DNA from: Phoronis australis
Taxonomy: Eukaryota; Phoronida; Phoronidae
Direction of reading: 5' to 3'
Length of the DNA stretch: 64,000 bases
NCBI GenBank assembly: GCA_002633005.1
Contig: NMRA01000050.1
Span: 581,983-645,982, forward strand
The notes beneath the pieces were generated by a model. The model was given only the letters and a program-made list of their open reading frames with translations. It searched no databases and had not been told where the DNA came from. Every line of letters starts with the position of its first letter. Positions within the stretch are counted from its first letter, which is position 1. A program made the position numbers and the translations under genes. This document shows positions 22,491-35,213 of this stretch, piece by piece.

Positions 22491-25149
22491 AGGAGTAACA
22501 GAGCTTGTCTATGTTGCGGCTTGAAGTGGCCTTAAAATGTCACTAAACCTGGAACAAATATTGAAATATGAATAATTAAGTACTCCAGGTTGGATAAAAA
22601 TGCTAACCCTGTTTTTCAAAAATATATGGTGACTGCTCTACAATTTTATACAAAATTAAATAATTACTATTTTCCGACAGCAAGGGTGTATATAATAAGT
22701 ATTGTATAAAACTGCGTCTTTATTTTTCATTCGTAGCCATAACAATTCTTTAAACGCATCACTTGTCTGCAAAATATGGAAGTTTTTTGAGACAACTTCG
22801 AACCTTTGTTACCCATTTTTAAGCCTTTTTATTTTTGATACTTACAGCAATTTTAAACTCCGATTACAGATTCATGGGTCTGTCAAGCATACTTCTAGTC
22901 TAAGGCTGAGGGAACCATTTCTCAGACTTTTTATTTTTCTTCAAATAGAAGATATGAAGACTTAAGTCATTTAAAAAATGATGGATAATCTTTTTGTTGT
23001 TTAAGAGTATCGTAAGGCACCATCAAAAATGCAATTTTCACAAAACATGGCAGTCATTTGAATTTATAAACCAGATGAGTTTCTATTCAGTCAATGAGAA
23101 TTCAGAAAATGTAATATATTTTTATGGGTTTACAACTGATTGCAAAACAGTTTCATGAAAAAAATTTGAAGGAATTCGTGAAGGTTAAGAATCACCTCAC
23201 CATGCTCTTTCCCCCAGACATGTATTACCTGTTATTTCCACATTCAGTTGCACCAAATCTTACAACCCCAACCCCCTATGCCAATCCCCCGCTAAGGACC
23301 TGAATACTAAGTAAATTAACAAAACAACTTTATACATACCTTTCTTTAAAAATAGCTGTTCCTTTTCAAAGGCTTTGTTCGTTGTCTCCGATATAGAAAG
23401 TAGGCTTTGACAACAGATCTGCACTGGATGGGAAGATCTTGCTTGTTAGGTGCAGTCAAATGCTTAAAACCAATTTTTGTTCATTCAGGGACGGTGCAGA
23501 AGCGATGCAAATCTCCTCTGCACGGTACAAGCCCTCAAACCTAAAAACCATAGGTCACGTGAATACAGATATGATAGATTTCCATTTCAACATGTAATAG
23601 ATTTCCGGAAGACATAGGATAGGGAGTAAACAAATAGTCTAATGGATATTTGTCACGTACCCTTGCCATTGGGCTTGGATTGTAATCTTAACTCACTAAC
23701 TAATATCGAGTTGACAGCATTAACATTCAGCATTGATTGATGTAATTGTCACGGATGAACCTGTTAGAAATCATTCCAAGCAATAATACTGCTTTGATGA
23801 ACAAAAAGTTACCGAGTGCTACCTCAAGTATCGTAACACATATCACAACTGCATAAGAAACAAAGATTAACCCGACTGGCGACTGCCCCGAAGTCGACAT
23901 CAGCAAGTACCTCAGTTAACAGGTATCAGTAGAATAAACATGGAATAATCGTTAAAACAATCACAAACCTTACCTTTGTATAAGGTTGTGCTTACTTCCT
24001 CTCATAGAAGCACCCTTTTCATGCAATCCAAGATTCAGTTGGCACAGCTGCAAGCCATTTCACCACGTATTTAAAGGGCTCACAACATTGAGGCTGCTTA
24101 TCTATCACCACTAGTACACGTTCGCCCTCTAGTTAATGTAAATTTTCCGAATAGCCCCATTGCCACTTGGCATGCCCTTTAAAGAGGCTTTATCTGGCTG
24201 TACATCACACTGGAAAGTCATGAGTCGCAACACTACTCTCCTTCCTACAGATCAAGCGTGACACTAAGCAACACGTAGTCCCTTGCTTGGCTGGTTGGGG
24301 GCTACAATACTTCCCATCACTTTCTGTACAAATTTCTTCCCGTGTATTTTAACGGGTGGTAGGCCAAATCCGGCCACTGATTATGAGTTTTCACCTCGCC
24401 AAAAATACATTTCACACTAAAACTATCACTTAAAAAAGCGCTTACATTCTCCAGTGGTCTTTTCTACTTCTACACATACCTTCGATGAAGCTTAGTTACG
24501 AGAATTAGGGTGACTTTGGCAAAGAATTCCAACTCCACTTTTTTGGTCACCATTAACTTTTTCACCATGCACGCGATAACCACAAAGTATTTCAACTGAG
24601 TCACGTGAGTTAGGTAAATGCTAGTACGAGACTGAGTGAAGCGCGTGACGCTGGCGCGCGACACTTGCAAAATAGTATATGGGAAGATATCAGGTGAAAT
24701 TTGTAAGATTTGTGTCCCTTGGAATTTTTATACATCAACATGCGTGATTTCATGTAACTCCCTCAAAATGGCACCCGGTAAGAGAATCTCGAGCAAACCG
24801 CGACAGATTTTCATCGATTTGTTCAAATTATCTTGACTGAATCATCCCCAGACTCATGGTATGTTAATTATAACTCCATGTGCATATATGCATGTTCCAT
24901 TTGATTTTATTTCCTGTATTTTGAAATTCCGAACATTTTGTGGGGATGCACTATCTCCTTTGTATGCCTGCGGCATCCAGGGCGATGTAAATGCCTAGCG
25001 TGACGCCTGTGCCCTATGGCTATGTCAGCCGCGTCTTTGGTCTGGGTTCTCACTGCAAGTTGTCCAGAGCGCGACTCCTGAATGTCCTGAGAAAAGTGCT
25101 GATATACCGTCTGGTTATGGGTTATACCGTTATTGGGTGCCAATCAAAA
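22491..25149. other. Stretch without an intact gene
   Basis: Apart from the possible exon at 23346-23534 nothing is supported. A short block around 24191-24245 (TGTACATCACACTGGAAAGT, ATGAGTCGCAACA) matches 25271-25320, marking a shared repeat. Confidence 0.3.
23346..23534 (-). pseudogene. Possible decayed exon
   Basis: On the minus strand a TTTTTAG acceptor, about 190 protein-like bases (FEGLYRAEEICIASAPS; SLLSISETTNKAFEKEQLFL) and an AAAG|GTATGT donor are present. No single frame is open across it. It may belong with the decayed segment at 21985-22490. Confidence 0.25.
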
Positions 25150-25250
25150 AAATTTCAGTGATTCTGGGACTTGAACGCAGGTTGCACGTGTCGTGTGGGA
25201 GCCAAACATCTAAACCGTTCAGCCAAAAGGCAATTGCCAGAGGAAAACGA
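25150..25250 (-). repeat. tRNA-derived SINE, copy 2
   Basis: The minus strand shows TTGGCTGAACGGTTTAGATG and GCGTTCAAGTCCC followed by AGAATCACTGAAATTTTTTT, the same layout as 20165-20262. Confidence 0.65.
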
Positions 25251-25371
25251 TTTGGAGAGGCTTTACTTGAGTGTACATCACACCCGGAAGTCACGAGTCA
25301 CAACATCCTGGACCTTCGGTTTCAGCTCTGTTTAAATTAAGAGCTGAGAATTAGCTAATTGTTGTGAAGTG

Positions 25372-25620
25372 TGACCATAGACTATAGTACATGGACCGCC
25401 AACTCCGTTTACTTTCAATGGACGAAATCTGTGGTCTTACGCACAAGCCTTTACGTCATTATTCACTGGCGACACCTGGCTCAATTATCTGGTGTAATTT
25501 CCGGCAAGTACGTCGTCTGCTAATCATGGTCGGTTGCTGTGTGGCCGGTTGTTCGGCTACGCAGGCGAAATGCAGAGGCGTTAGCTTCCATAGTGTACGA
25601 AGACCACAAAATCCGCTTTN
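25372..25620 (+). pseudogene. THAP-transposon 5' fragment ending at an assembly join
   Basis: ACCATAGACTATAG and the conserved leader precede a THAP N-terminal exon that is intact as far as it goes: MVGCCVAGCSATQ, then CRGVSFHSVRRPQNPL (Cys-x4-Cys preserved). It stops at the single n (25620), after which sequence is unrelated. It is the best-preserved member of the 5144 family. Confidence 0.65.
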
Positions 25621-26242
25621 ACTAGCAGTAGGCTCACATTAACTCTGTGACTTGTCAATCACTCACTCACTGACTCAGCTCAGTGTCACTGTCACTGTCA
25701 CTGTCCTGTCGCTAACTGTTTCGGAGTGTCCGCTTGGCTGTTGACTTTGCCACTGTCTGTCTACGTTCGATTATTAGACAGCAAAACGAGATGCAATACG
25801 GTCTAGATTGTAGGACCCATCAGTTTAAGAACAAAAACTGGAACGTGCAACGTTTTTATCACCAGTTTGGGATAACTCGAACGCTGCCCGAATCCTTTCT
25901 CCCGCCACGCTTCTGTCAACTTTTTCAAACACCGTGCTTCCGGTTTACAACACAGAGTGACCTCTGCTGGTCAGCACCGACTGAGGGGCATGTTCCGAAC
26001 ACCCCAGTGAGCATGCCGATGAGATAAATAGATATTTTTCTCATTGGAGCATGCACACACCCACCCGCACGCACGCACACACACACACACCCATAGGCCC
26101 ACACACGCTCACAGTGTTTATGCCGCAAGTATTAGTAGATTTCAAGTGGCGGGGACTACCCGGCGGGGAAGGGGCGCAAGCTCCTCCCATGGATATCGGT
26201 AGATAGGCGTAGGCCTATCTATTGTTCACTCAAGTTGTACTT
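25621..26242. other. Unique-looking stretch with CA microsatellite
   Basis: A short CTGTCA run lies near 25685-25705 and a CA/GCAC-rich microsatellite near 26050-26110. No gene is supported. Confidence 0.4.
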
Positions 26243-27945
26243 CTATCTTATAATTGACCTATCGCCAGGATTATGACTGACGGCTTAACTGACCAATCAA
26301 AACGCAGTATTCCTGACGCACCGTCGTCTGTGTTTCCAAGCCGCCATTGTATCCGACAAACAACACGTTGTCTGTAAAGCTTGTTTTTGTCTATAGCTCA
26401 AGAAATTGTGCGATAACAATGGTGAAACGGTGTTGAGATGCCGTGTGTAATTCTGACAGCCGTTATACAGCTCGAGAAGAATATCCCGTCACTTTTTGGG
26501 CATTCCCTAAGCCGGAAAGTAATGTCGACTGTGCAAATGACGGATCAAACTGTGTGGACGGCCACACGAGCTGCTAAACATTAACTTGGCAATGTTGCTG
26601 GATTACTCGAAGGTTAAACAGTACACAAATATATTTGTTCCACATTTCAGTTTGGTGGCTATCTGACTTTGACTCCGGAGTTTCACTCTTCTGGGCGCCT
26701 GTGCCTCGGCATCTGCTGGATATCCCAGCACTAGTCTTGTCCCCGGAAATTGTTGTTTTTGGGGTCAATTTTATTATTTTTCATTTATTTCGACCTGTAA
26801 TGGACATCGTTTTGTTTCGTAGCAGAGGTACATTTTTTTTTATTCATATATCCGTAGGCTGGCGTTCAACTGAACTCACCAAAATTGACAGATTTGATCG
26901 GCACAGGGAAGGGCACTAGAATACTGAACTCAAAGCCTCGTTCGAGCTGTTGTCATGAAAAAATAAACAGTTGAATTACTTTTTGTTGAGAACCTCTAGT
27001 ATATGCACTACGCCTGTAGAGTTAAGGAGAGTTCATTTTGTAGTTGTTCAAACACGATACTTGGACTTATGAAGCTTTAAAAAACAATTTTAGTTATTTT
27101 TGTAAATGGCCATTTTTGCCAGTGCACCAGGCTTGTCATCTTTTGCGACCATACCACAACTTCGTGATCATACTACTTTTAAAATTAAATGAAAGCTACC
27201 ATTATGCAATGAAACTAAAAAAATGTGAAGTTCATCAGAAGGTTCGCCTACCTTAAATGTCCTTATGGTGCATTGATTTGTGGCCAATTCCATGCATTAA
27301 TTTAACTTAGACACAGTCTTAGACCTACTGGAGCTAACTGCTCTCCTAGGACAAGACGAGAATGTGCCTGAGCTATGAACCTGATTTCTTTAATCAAAAT
27401 ATTTCGCTCGAAGATTAGAAAAGTACAAACAGTGTTATCGACTCGACCTCACTCGGAGAAGCCCATCAGTTGTGACCCACTTTTCATTTGGCGGAATTTA
27501 GCAGACGACAGAATAAAAATATCGGCGAATCTTCACTTATTTTGTTCGAAATATCCTGAAATCTATGACATCGTATAGATAATTCGACTTTAAGGTACAT
27601 ACCCAGCTTTACATTAACATATTGCAACAGTGGCATTGTCAGTTTTCAAGTGAAGGTGGACCCCGTGTGGGCGGTTCTTCGGATTTTCTATGGCTCCGAA
27701 ATACTTTTCCTCGAACACTTACTTTATCATCGTGGCCTTTACAAATTCCCAAATGATGAACGTACGATTCTTAACTGAAAAGCATCGCCTGTTGTCTTTG
27801 TCAAAGCGTTTTCGGAAAATATACTCATCAATTCCAGCAGGAACGTGATTTAGCGACAGCGTATTTGCCTATGACATCTTGTTCGTTTGTCGGGTGTAAC
27901 GTGACTTTTCGCAAGGGGCGGAGCTTGCTATAGGTCAATTAAGAT
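26243..27945 (+). mobile_element. 1.7-kb THAP transposon, parent of the 12449 MITE
   Basis: The ends are inverted (TAATTGACCTAT at left, ATAGGTCAATTA at right, extended by ATCTTA/AAGAT). Near the left end (26419-26600) a broken THAP finger starts MVKR, then RCRVCNSDSRY and VTFWAFPKPESNVD, and continues in another frame as RIKLCGRPHELLNINL. These are typical of THAP transposases but need frameshifts to join. No catalytic transposase segment was recognised in the remainder. Confidence 0.7.
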
Positions 27946-30900
27946 AATGGTATGCATGTATGGGTAACCGGCTGATAGGCTCCCAAGGTACGATGGATAC
28001 TATCCGTGCGACCTGTATTGTTATATCCAACTAAGACAAAAGGAAGGAAAACAACGGTAGCGTCCCTTAGTGGGCGATTATCACGCTAGGCGCTTACGCC
28101 CGTCGCATGGATCTCGCAAGCCCTGGGAAATCCATATTATGTCGGCATGACTGTCTGGATGATATCTCCACGAGTAAAACTTTCATTCATTGCGATGTCT
28201 TTTCGTCCACGGATGGTCGTCATCATCAATTTGACATGCATGTCTTTGGTCCTATCACAACAGAGATCATTCTTTTTGACTGCTTGTCATATGTTGTGTT
28301 TCAAAATCCATTGTCTGCCGTGCCAGACATAGGCTATATATTCCGGAAACTAATGATAAAGTTGTGTTTAGCGTGTTCACGGATCATTCCGTGCAGTACT
28401 GCATGGGGACTGATTCATATACGGAACTTTCAAATGACTCACGACAGGAATTTGGTGTTAATGTACCACATCACAATTCTTGAAAAAGGTTTAGTCAAGC
28501 AATCTTGAGCGCACCACAGTCCAGATAGAGAACAAGTATCTCAATAACTGACCAGCACTCATTTATATCTTCTCAGATAGGCCTACTTTGGACTTATGCT
28601 CAAATGATAGTTTTCAGAAAGGGTTGTGTGGAGCGTAACGACAAGTTTTGACTTCAGTCTTAGTACATCATTAATTAGAGGCCTGGTGGATCTAGCTCCA
28701 ACGTCACGCATAAAAGTGCGAAATTCGCGCTCAAAGACAATGTGAGCTTACTTAACTAGCTCGGTATTTTAGTTTGTGTATCACTAAAATGTGAACATCT
28801 TTAAAATACTTTTCAGGTGTTCAGAATTTTTTGTTATTCTAGAACTCCATTCTGACAAATTTTGTAGACGACACATTTGTATTTAAAACAAAAACGAATT
28901 ATAAATTTTCTATTTCAGTTCGTCAAATTTTTTTTTTTTTTTTTGTTTTTGCGGCTCTCGGTGAGCTTTATGGGGTTCATCCCACTAACTGAAGCAAATT
29001 TGCAGGAACAGGAACAGCAACGAAATTCAAATAAATTCAAAAGCAAAGAGAATCCAAGCGTACACCCGGTGGGGAGCTCGGGAGGTTCAAACGAGCCTCC
29101 CCCCCGTCGATTAGGCGAAGTGGACAAAACGGTCCCTACGAGAAACACCAAAACCTCTGAAAAAGTAGAAGACGAGACAAAAGTCCATTAAAAAAACGGG
29201 AGCTACCAAAATTCGACGAATATATATATACGTATCCCGTTAAAAGGTCCACGTTCCCAAAAATTCGAGTCCCTCCCCTCATTTTTCAGCCATGCGCATG
29301 GGATCACCTTGTCTGGACAAGCTCAGAGGTCATTTTGCAATACTGAACACCGTGGCGATACTCACTTACTACGTACACAGACGCAAGATTATAATTGAAA
29401 ATTAGATTTAACATATCGCAATCGTTGCCTTTGAAAGTAGAAAACTCTACATGATGAATAACAAAAAACTGTCACGCATATCGTTATCAAAGCTGATCGA
29501 CAAACTCAAAAGAGCCGCACTTCTCGCTCAAAGGTAATACGTGAATGTTTAGTAACTCTGTCTGAGTTCCTGTGTCATGCTGACTGGGCTGTCATGGAAA
29601 TAATTATATAACCTGAATTTTTTTTTTAAATGACACAACTTTTTATTTCGAAATTGGAGACCATTTTCGACCAGTTGTTTAATAGTTCTCAACCCTCCAT
29701 GGCTCTCATGTGTGACTTTTGATTTTCTACGTTTTTAGTGTGATTTCACTTCGGGGAAAGGTGTTGCGATCCGCTTTAGTATATATATTCAGCTGAACAC
29801 AGTCTAACAAACTGAATATAGTTTATGGCTCTCAGATGATGCGCGTGCGATTAATCATGGGTAATGAGGTGTGAGAAGAGAGTCTTGGAATTTACCGGCT
29901 TTCGATGTGCGCGGAGTGCTTCAGTCGGGCGCGAATTATTCTGGCTCTGCGCAGTTATCGCAATAGAAACGCAAATTGTAACAAAAGCATGGATACGACG
30001 TGTATTTCTTGGAACACCTGTGGAAGCTCTAACTACAGTGCCGAAATGGATAAAAAATTCACAACACACTTGTTCGCGGGACACCATAATGCATACCTTT
30101 CAAGAAACATCAATCACGCCAAACACAAACAGTCATCAGACGTGTCATTGTCGGTAAAATTTCGATAGCCTACTCAAGCTTACACCACTGGATTCACAAA
30201 AACAACAATTGGTAATGCGTCTTTCGAAAGGAGTGGTTAAATGCGCCTTAAAAGTGATACAAAATTGCAACTGCCTTCGATCACACATTTATAAATGAGG
30301 AGAGTTGAGCTCTCAAAAACATTTCTATCGACGCAACTCAGTGTCACAGGTTTTCAAAATACTGTGATAGACTTGTGAGCCATCTTGTGACCGTAAGGCG
30401 GGCTTGCTTAAATGGCATCAAACACTGCCTTGTAAGTTCGTCCCAATACGTTTTTCTGTGACCGCATGGTACACCCGAGGGCCAAGTGTATAGAGGGTCC
30501 TCAGTCAGCTGTGCCCCAGTCTGGAGAGAGTGCTTCTCCTTATAGGGGAATGTGAGGTCATTCTCCTGGCAAAAGTGGTCAGTTGCAACCTAACGTAAAG
30601 GACTGTTCGAAAAAACGTTTTAATGCGGGAGGGGAGCATTTTTCAGTCGAGCTGGGACTTTTAACTGTTAAGAGCCAACTAAGGCCTCCTAAGGCCGTGC
30701 CTTAAAGCACAAAAGATACTTAGAGCAGCATGACTTTGATAGTTAAATCAATGCCGGTGAGCGATAATTCGCCGAATGAGCTTGCGGCGTATGGACTGCC
30801 TATTGGGTTGTCACCGTCTCTACTGGGGCCAGTCTTTATAGGGAACTCTATGATTACTAACACGATTTGCACGCAACTGGGCGAGAAAGCGTGCACTGTT

Positions 30901-30949
30901 CATCCCATAGTAAACAACGAATTCTTCGGCACTTCAAAGCTATAGGCTG
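27946..30949. other. Stretch without a recognisable gene
   Basis: Open frames at 28107-28508 (133 codons), 28877-29191 and 29864-30168 show no domain, splice sites or motif I can name. A T-run is at 28927-28943 and a short TA run near 29219. I report no gene. Confidence 0.3.
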
Positions 30950-31740
30950 GAAGGCCCCGCCACAGATTGAAGTGAGCTAGTTGCTATGGGCTTGGTCGAA
31001 TGTGTATTGGATCAGTGAGATAATTTCGGTCGTAAACCAACGAGCCTGTTTAACGCACGAGGCTCAAAGTCAAAAAGAAAAAAACAATAAGTAAGGCAAA
31101 CGGTCAACATGACAGTTTTTAAAATTGAAAAGTGAACAGTAGTCATTCTTGAATTTTTAAATGAACAAAATTAGCGAATAGGTTTTCTTCAACGGCGCGG
31201 TTCCAAACGCATTAATACGTCGAATCAATGAGGACGGGTTAGTCATAGTCTGGCTTATGCTTAGGTGATAGGGTCACTGGCAACACCCCAAATGTTATGG
31301 TAGGAGTACCGTGGAGGCGGTGGCCTCTGTATAGCTGAGGCCGGGTACTACATATACGCAACTCTTACGCTAAGGGGATTTGCACGCATTGACGCTCGGA
31401 GAAAACTTGGACTGTTCACCCCACTGAGAGTAGCTAGTGAATTTCTCCGCACATCAAACGTTTGATGGCGCCGTCAAAGGTTAAAGTGTGCTAGTCGCTA
31501 TTCGATCGTGAGCTTGACCGATGTGTATTGGACGAAATAATTAATTGCGGTCAACCAACAAACCATGTTCAGCGTACGCACGAAAAACAAAGAAGAAGAA
31601 TTGGAACAAACAACTAACACGACTGTCAAAATTGAGAAGTAAACAGGCCTATTAGCCGTCTCCCAATTTTTCAAGATCGATTGGATGAGAGAACTAATTA
31701 GAGAATAGGTTTTCTTCAACAGCCCGGCTTATCCCGGACG
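30950..31740. repeat. Diverged tandem duplication (about 0.5-kb period)
   Basis: Segments about 30970-31200 and 31475-31735 align along their length: GAATGTGTATTGGATCAG with GATGTGTATTGGACGA, the Lys-rich A-run block, and AATAGGTTTTCTTCAACGGC with AATAGGTTTTCTTCAACAGC. No coding frame is shared. An RNA gene is possible but none is recognised. Confidence 0.5.
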
Positions 31741-31917
31741 ACATCCATTAATTTGCCGTGAATCGATTAAGAAACGTATAGACACAGTTTGTCTTAAGCT
31801 TGCTTAGAAGTTGGGGAAACAAAACCTTAATGGGGCGTAGGAGTTCAGTGATGGCCTGCACGGCCATCAGTGGCGTTGCCCCTTGGCAGGGCACTAGCCG
31901 ATCGAGAACCGAGATCA

Positions 31918-32638
31918 CGCATGTCCATGCATTACAAGTGATGCCATTGGTTCCGGCAAAATAGTTGACAATATGGCCGACGGAGGTCTCAATGAGTAAC
32001 CACTGATTTTATGTGACTTCAGTGTTGACTGTGTGAACTCAGTATTTTTGTGGCATCGGTGAGCTCAATTAGATCTGCATAACACACACCAATGGACTCC
32101 TGTTCCGGTACCCATGGAGAGCCTGCCCCCCAGGGGTCACTTATACTGACAATGTGCCCCAGGGCTTGTACCAAAAATTGCTGAGAGACCCCCTGTTGAG
32201 GTTGCCAGCTAGGTTTTGATGAATCACAGTCCCACCAAGGCGGCCCTATTTTGCGGGGTACCGCCAAGTCGCAGGGTCGAAATGGAAACTTAGGGGCCTA
32301 TTGTACCCCCTGCGGGTTCCGCAAAACTTGCTGGAAAAGTACCGCCTACCCGCAATTTTTAGTACACGGCTGCGGGCCCCTTGTCAATATGACCACTCGG
32401 AGTTGAGCCTACCCCGCCCCATTCCTTCTTCTCAATGTTAATTAGCGACATCTGTTGTCGTTTGAATGAAATAACGTCAATTTGCTTTTCCAAAGACCCT
32501 TTAATAACGACATATTTCATTGGACAATAAAGAGATTCAGTGTTGTTAAACGCCATGTGAATGGTCATCTTTGATAGAGTGTTGCCCTTGGTTCGAAATA
32601 GTTGACAATATGGCCGACGGAGGTCCAAATGATTAGCC
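31918..32638. repeat. Direct repeat with ATGGCCGACGG (YY1-like) cores
   Basis: AATAGTTGACAATATGGCCG then ACGGAGGTC occurs at 31960-31990 and again at 32600-32630, with diverged similarity for 40 bp upstream. The core looks like the YY1-type element often found in animal promoters or 5' UTRs, so one copy could mark a TTLL4 promoter. No transcript evidence is visible in the sequence. Confidence 0.3.
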
Positions 32639-34953
32639 AGAATTAGTGTAAATTTGTTCAGATGTGTGATGGTATTTTTTTAAACGGTGAGTTATTGCAC
32701 GCACTATTGACTGGATTGACACATCTTTTCTTTCAGTTATGAACTATGGCTTGACTAAGCTTACTTTTAATACCACGCGAGGTAGTAAGTGATGTGAGAT
32801 GGAGATTTTGCCTTTTTAATTTTCTCTCACTTTTTAACTTCTTGTCAAGAAGTCATTTGAAAGGAATTAACTCTTAACTGGTTCTCCCACTGATGTGCCA
32901 TCAAGTGGACCATGTGAGAGTACAAGGCCATGAAGTTGAGAAGTCTCTTTCCCTGACACAAATTGAATATGCCAGCCCCTGATTTTGAGCAATATTCAGT
33001 GGATGAAACGTACTGTACTACTGTACGGTTTTCTAAATCAGAGACCATTACATTTGGCCGCAAATGCATCCAAGTCTCTCAATAACTTTCTACATTCACG
33101 ACATTTAGGGAGCCGACAACATATGATATGTTATGTATTTTGATTTAAAAACACATCGGAAACTCATTCTTCCCGGTGTTTATTTGTCCGCGCCTTTTTA
33201 TTCTTTGTTGAAATGAAAACCTGTCAGTGTCAAGTCTGAAACAACTCGCATATATATGTGGCATGACAAATGATGAACTGAAATGTTGGTAATGTTAGTA
33301 GTGATGTAGGAGAAATTCATGCAATACGAAAATAATAAACTTAAACCTCGAGTTCATATTACATGTTTGAGATGAGCTCAACTCAGTTCAATTTCATCCC
33401 CTGTGTAGTTTATTCCCGTTGGATAGGCTCACCCCATGTCGTGAGTTTAAAAAGTTATTGAGAGACTGGATTGCATTTGCCATTTAACCAGGCATAGGCA
33501 CGTACATTGGCATTGGCAATTGTATACCCCCTTAAAAGTAACTCATTTTAATATAACAGCGAATAACATCGAATGATTGAAGCATGTGTGTATAGGCTCT
33601 GTGTTATAATCAATAATACCATGATTCTGGAGACGAATTAGTCAACGTGTCTATGAAAATATGTCAGAGGTTCACTTGAGCTTCCCTCGCCAGGTGCAAT
33701 TTTGAGGAAGTTATGCGAAATCATGCCAGTTCACAAACAAAAAGTCTAACTTTGAAGGGTTACGATGAATCTTACAAATTTCTCTGGATATTTTCATAAG
33801 AATGTTGAAGGAATTGGGAAACTTCTCCCTCACTCAGTCAAGTGGTTGCGGTTTATATTTCTACCAATTTTGAAAGTTGTATAGCAGGAGGTTGATTTCT
33901 GAATTGCTGAGAAAATTTTGGTAGCGTTTCTGCCAGAGCTTGTTGAGGGACCTAGATAAACCAAGAAGTTTGAGAAATGAAAAATTTAGTCATTCCAAAC
34001 AAAAACATTATTAAGTAAATGTGGTAGGGATTGAGAGCATTTTACAAATGAGTATTGGACGTGGACTGCTGCCTTGGGAGTCTGACTCTATCATGGAAAC
34101 CAAGAGATAATTGTTACTTGGCATGCAACTTAGGAACAAGCCTATGTCAGCAATTCCCTGGGACCCAGTGCCCGGTTGCATGAAACAGTCCCAAATAGTT
34201 AATCCATTAGTCCCCTAAATCTTTTGACTTGCTTCAATGGTTGATTCAACTACTTAAATGGAATACCATTTTGATGCCACTTGATCACAGCAGCACTTGT
34301 TTTAGACAACACTCTTAGTATAATGCACTTGGCTTCATTCTAGTTGATGTGCAGCACTCACACAAATCTTGTGACTCTTACCAATTGTGCACAGTAGTCA
34401 CTGTATTAGGATATTTAGAGCTGCTAATAACTTGTAAGACTTTGAACAATAATCAATTGTGTTTATGTATTGACTGCTGTATTTTTTCATGGAAAAGTGG
34501 CCGGCGTCACTTACAGGGGTCCGAATTTTGATATCCTGTTTGATGCCTCTTTCTTAGTGGAAAAACTAGTTCTTAAAATGCAGAAAGTGAATACTGACAG
34601 GCAAGTTAGCTCATTGAGTATCCAAGTATGGAAGTGAATACTGTCAGAAATGGACAATTTTTTACTTTGTGCAAAATGATTGATGGCAACGAATGAGAAT
34701 CCTTGTTAGTCATCATGATCTGTGAATTCTTCTCAATAATGGAAATAAATTCTAATTTGAGTAATGAACATGTTCAGGCTACTTTAAGAAATAATTGATA
34801 AAAAATTACGACTCTATCAAACTTTCAGAATATTGAGTGAATTATGCATTGCACAACCCTGTTGATTTATGTTGACATGGCCACGTGGAGCTTTTTTTCC
34901 AGTGGCACTGACATCAACTATTCATATTCATCAAATTCTTTACTCTGTCCAGG

Positions 34954-35213
34954 TCACAACCGCTCAACCTCTCAGTCGTCACAAATTTCAATATTCTCTC
35001 CCCAGTCACCTTCACTTTCACCTTGTCACATGTTTCAGCAGGCGGTCATCACTAATTTCACAAATTAACCCTAAGCATGCTTGGGAGGGCATGTGTCCTC
35101 AGTCTACTTTTGTCTTCTGTCCCCCCATTGGGACTTCCTGCCATCACAGTTTTACCACCAGTTGCTCTACTACATCCTCTGTTGTCACAATTGTCAAAAG
35201 GTTTCCCTCAAGG
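34954..35213 (+). CDS. Weak candidate upstream TTLL4 exon
   Basis: A CTCTGTCCAG acceptor is followed by about 87 open Ser/Thr-rich codons (VTTAQPLSRHKFQYSLPSHL near the start) to a poor donor TCAAG|GTCTCC. Composition resembles a TTLL4 N-terminus but nothing is diagnostic. Confidence 0.2.

Noticed and set aside
28107-28508. 133-codon plus-strand frame
   Set aside because: No recognisable domain and no splice or promoter support; left as unannotated sequence.
30471-30960. snRNA or other small RNA gene
   Set aside because: Compared by eye with U1-U6, 5S and U3; no match of length or order.
32019-32267. 82-codon minus-strand frame
   Set aside because: Reads plausibly in places, but lies between duplicated segments and matches no family I know.
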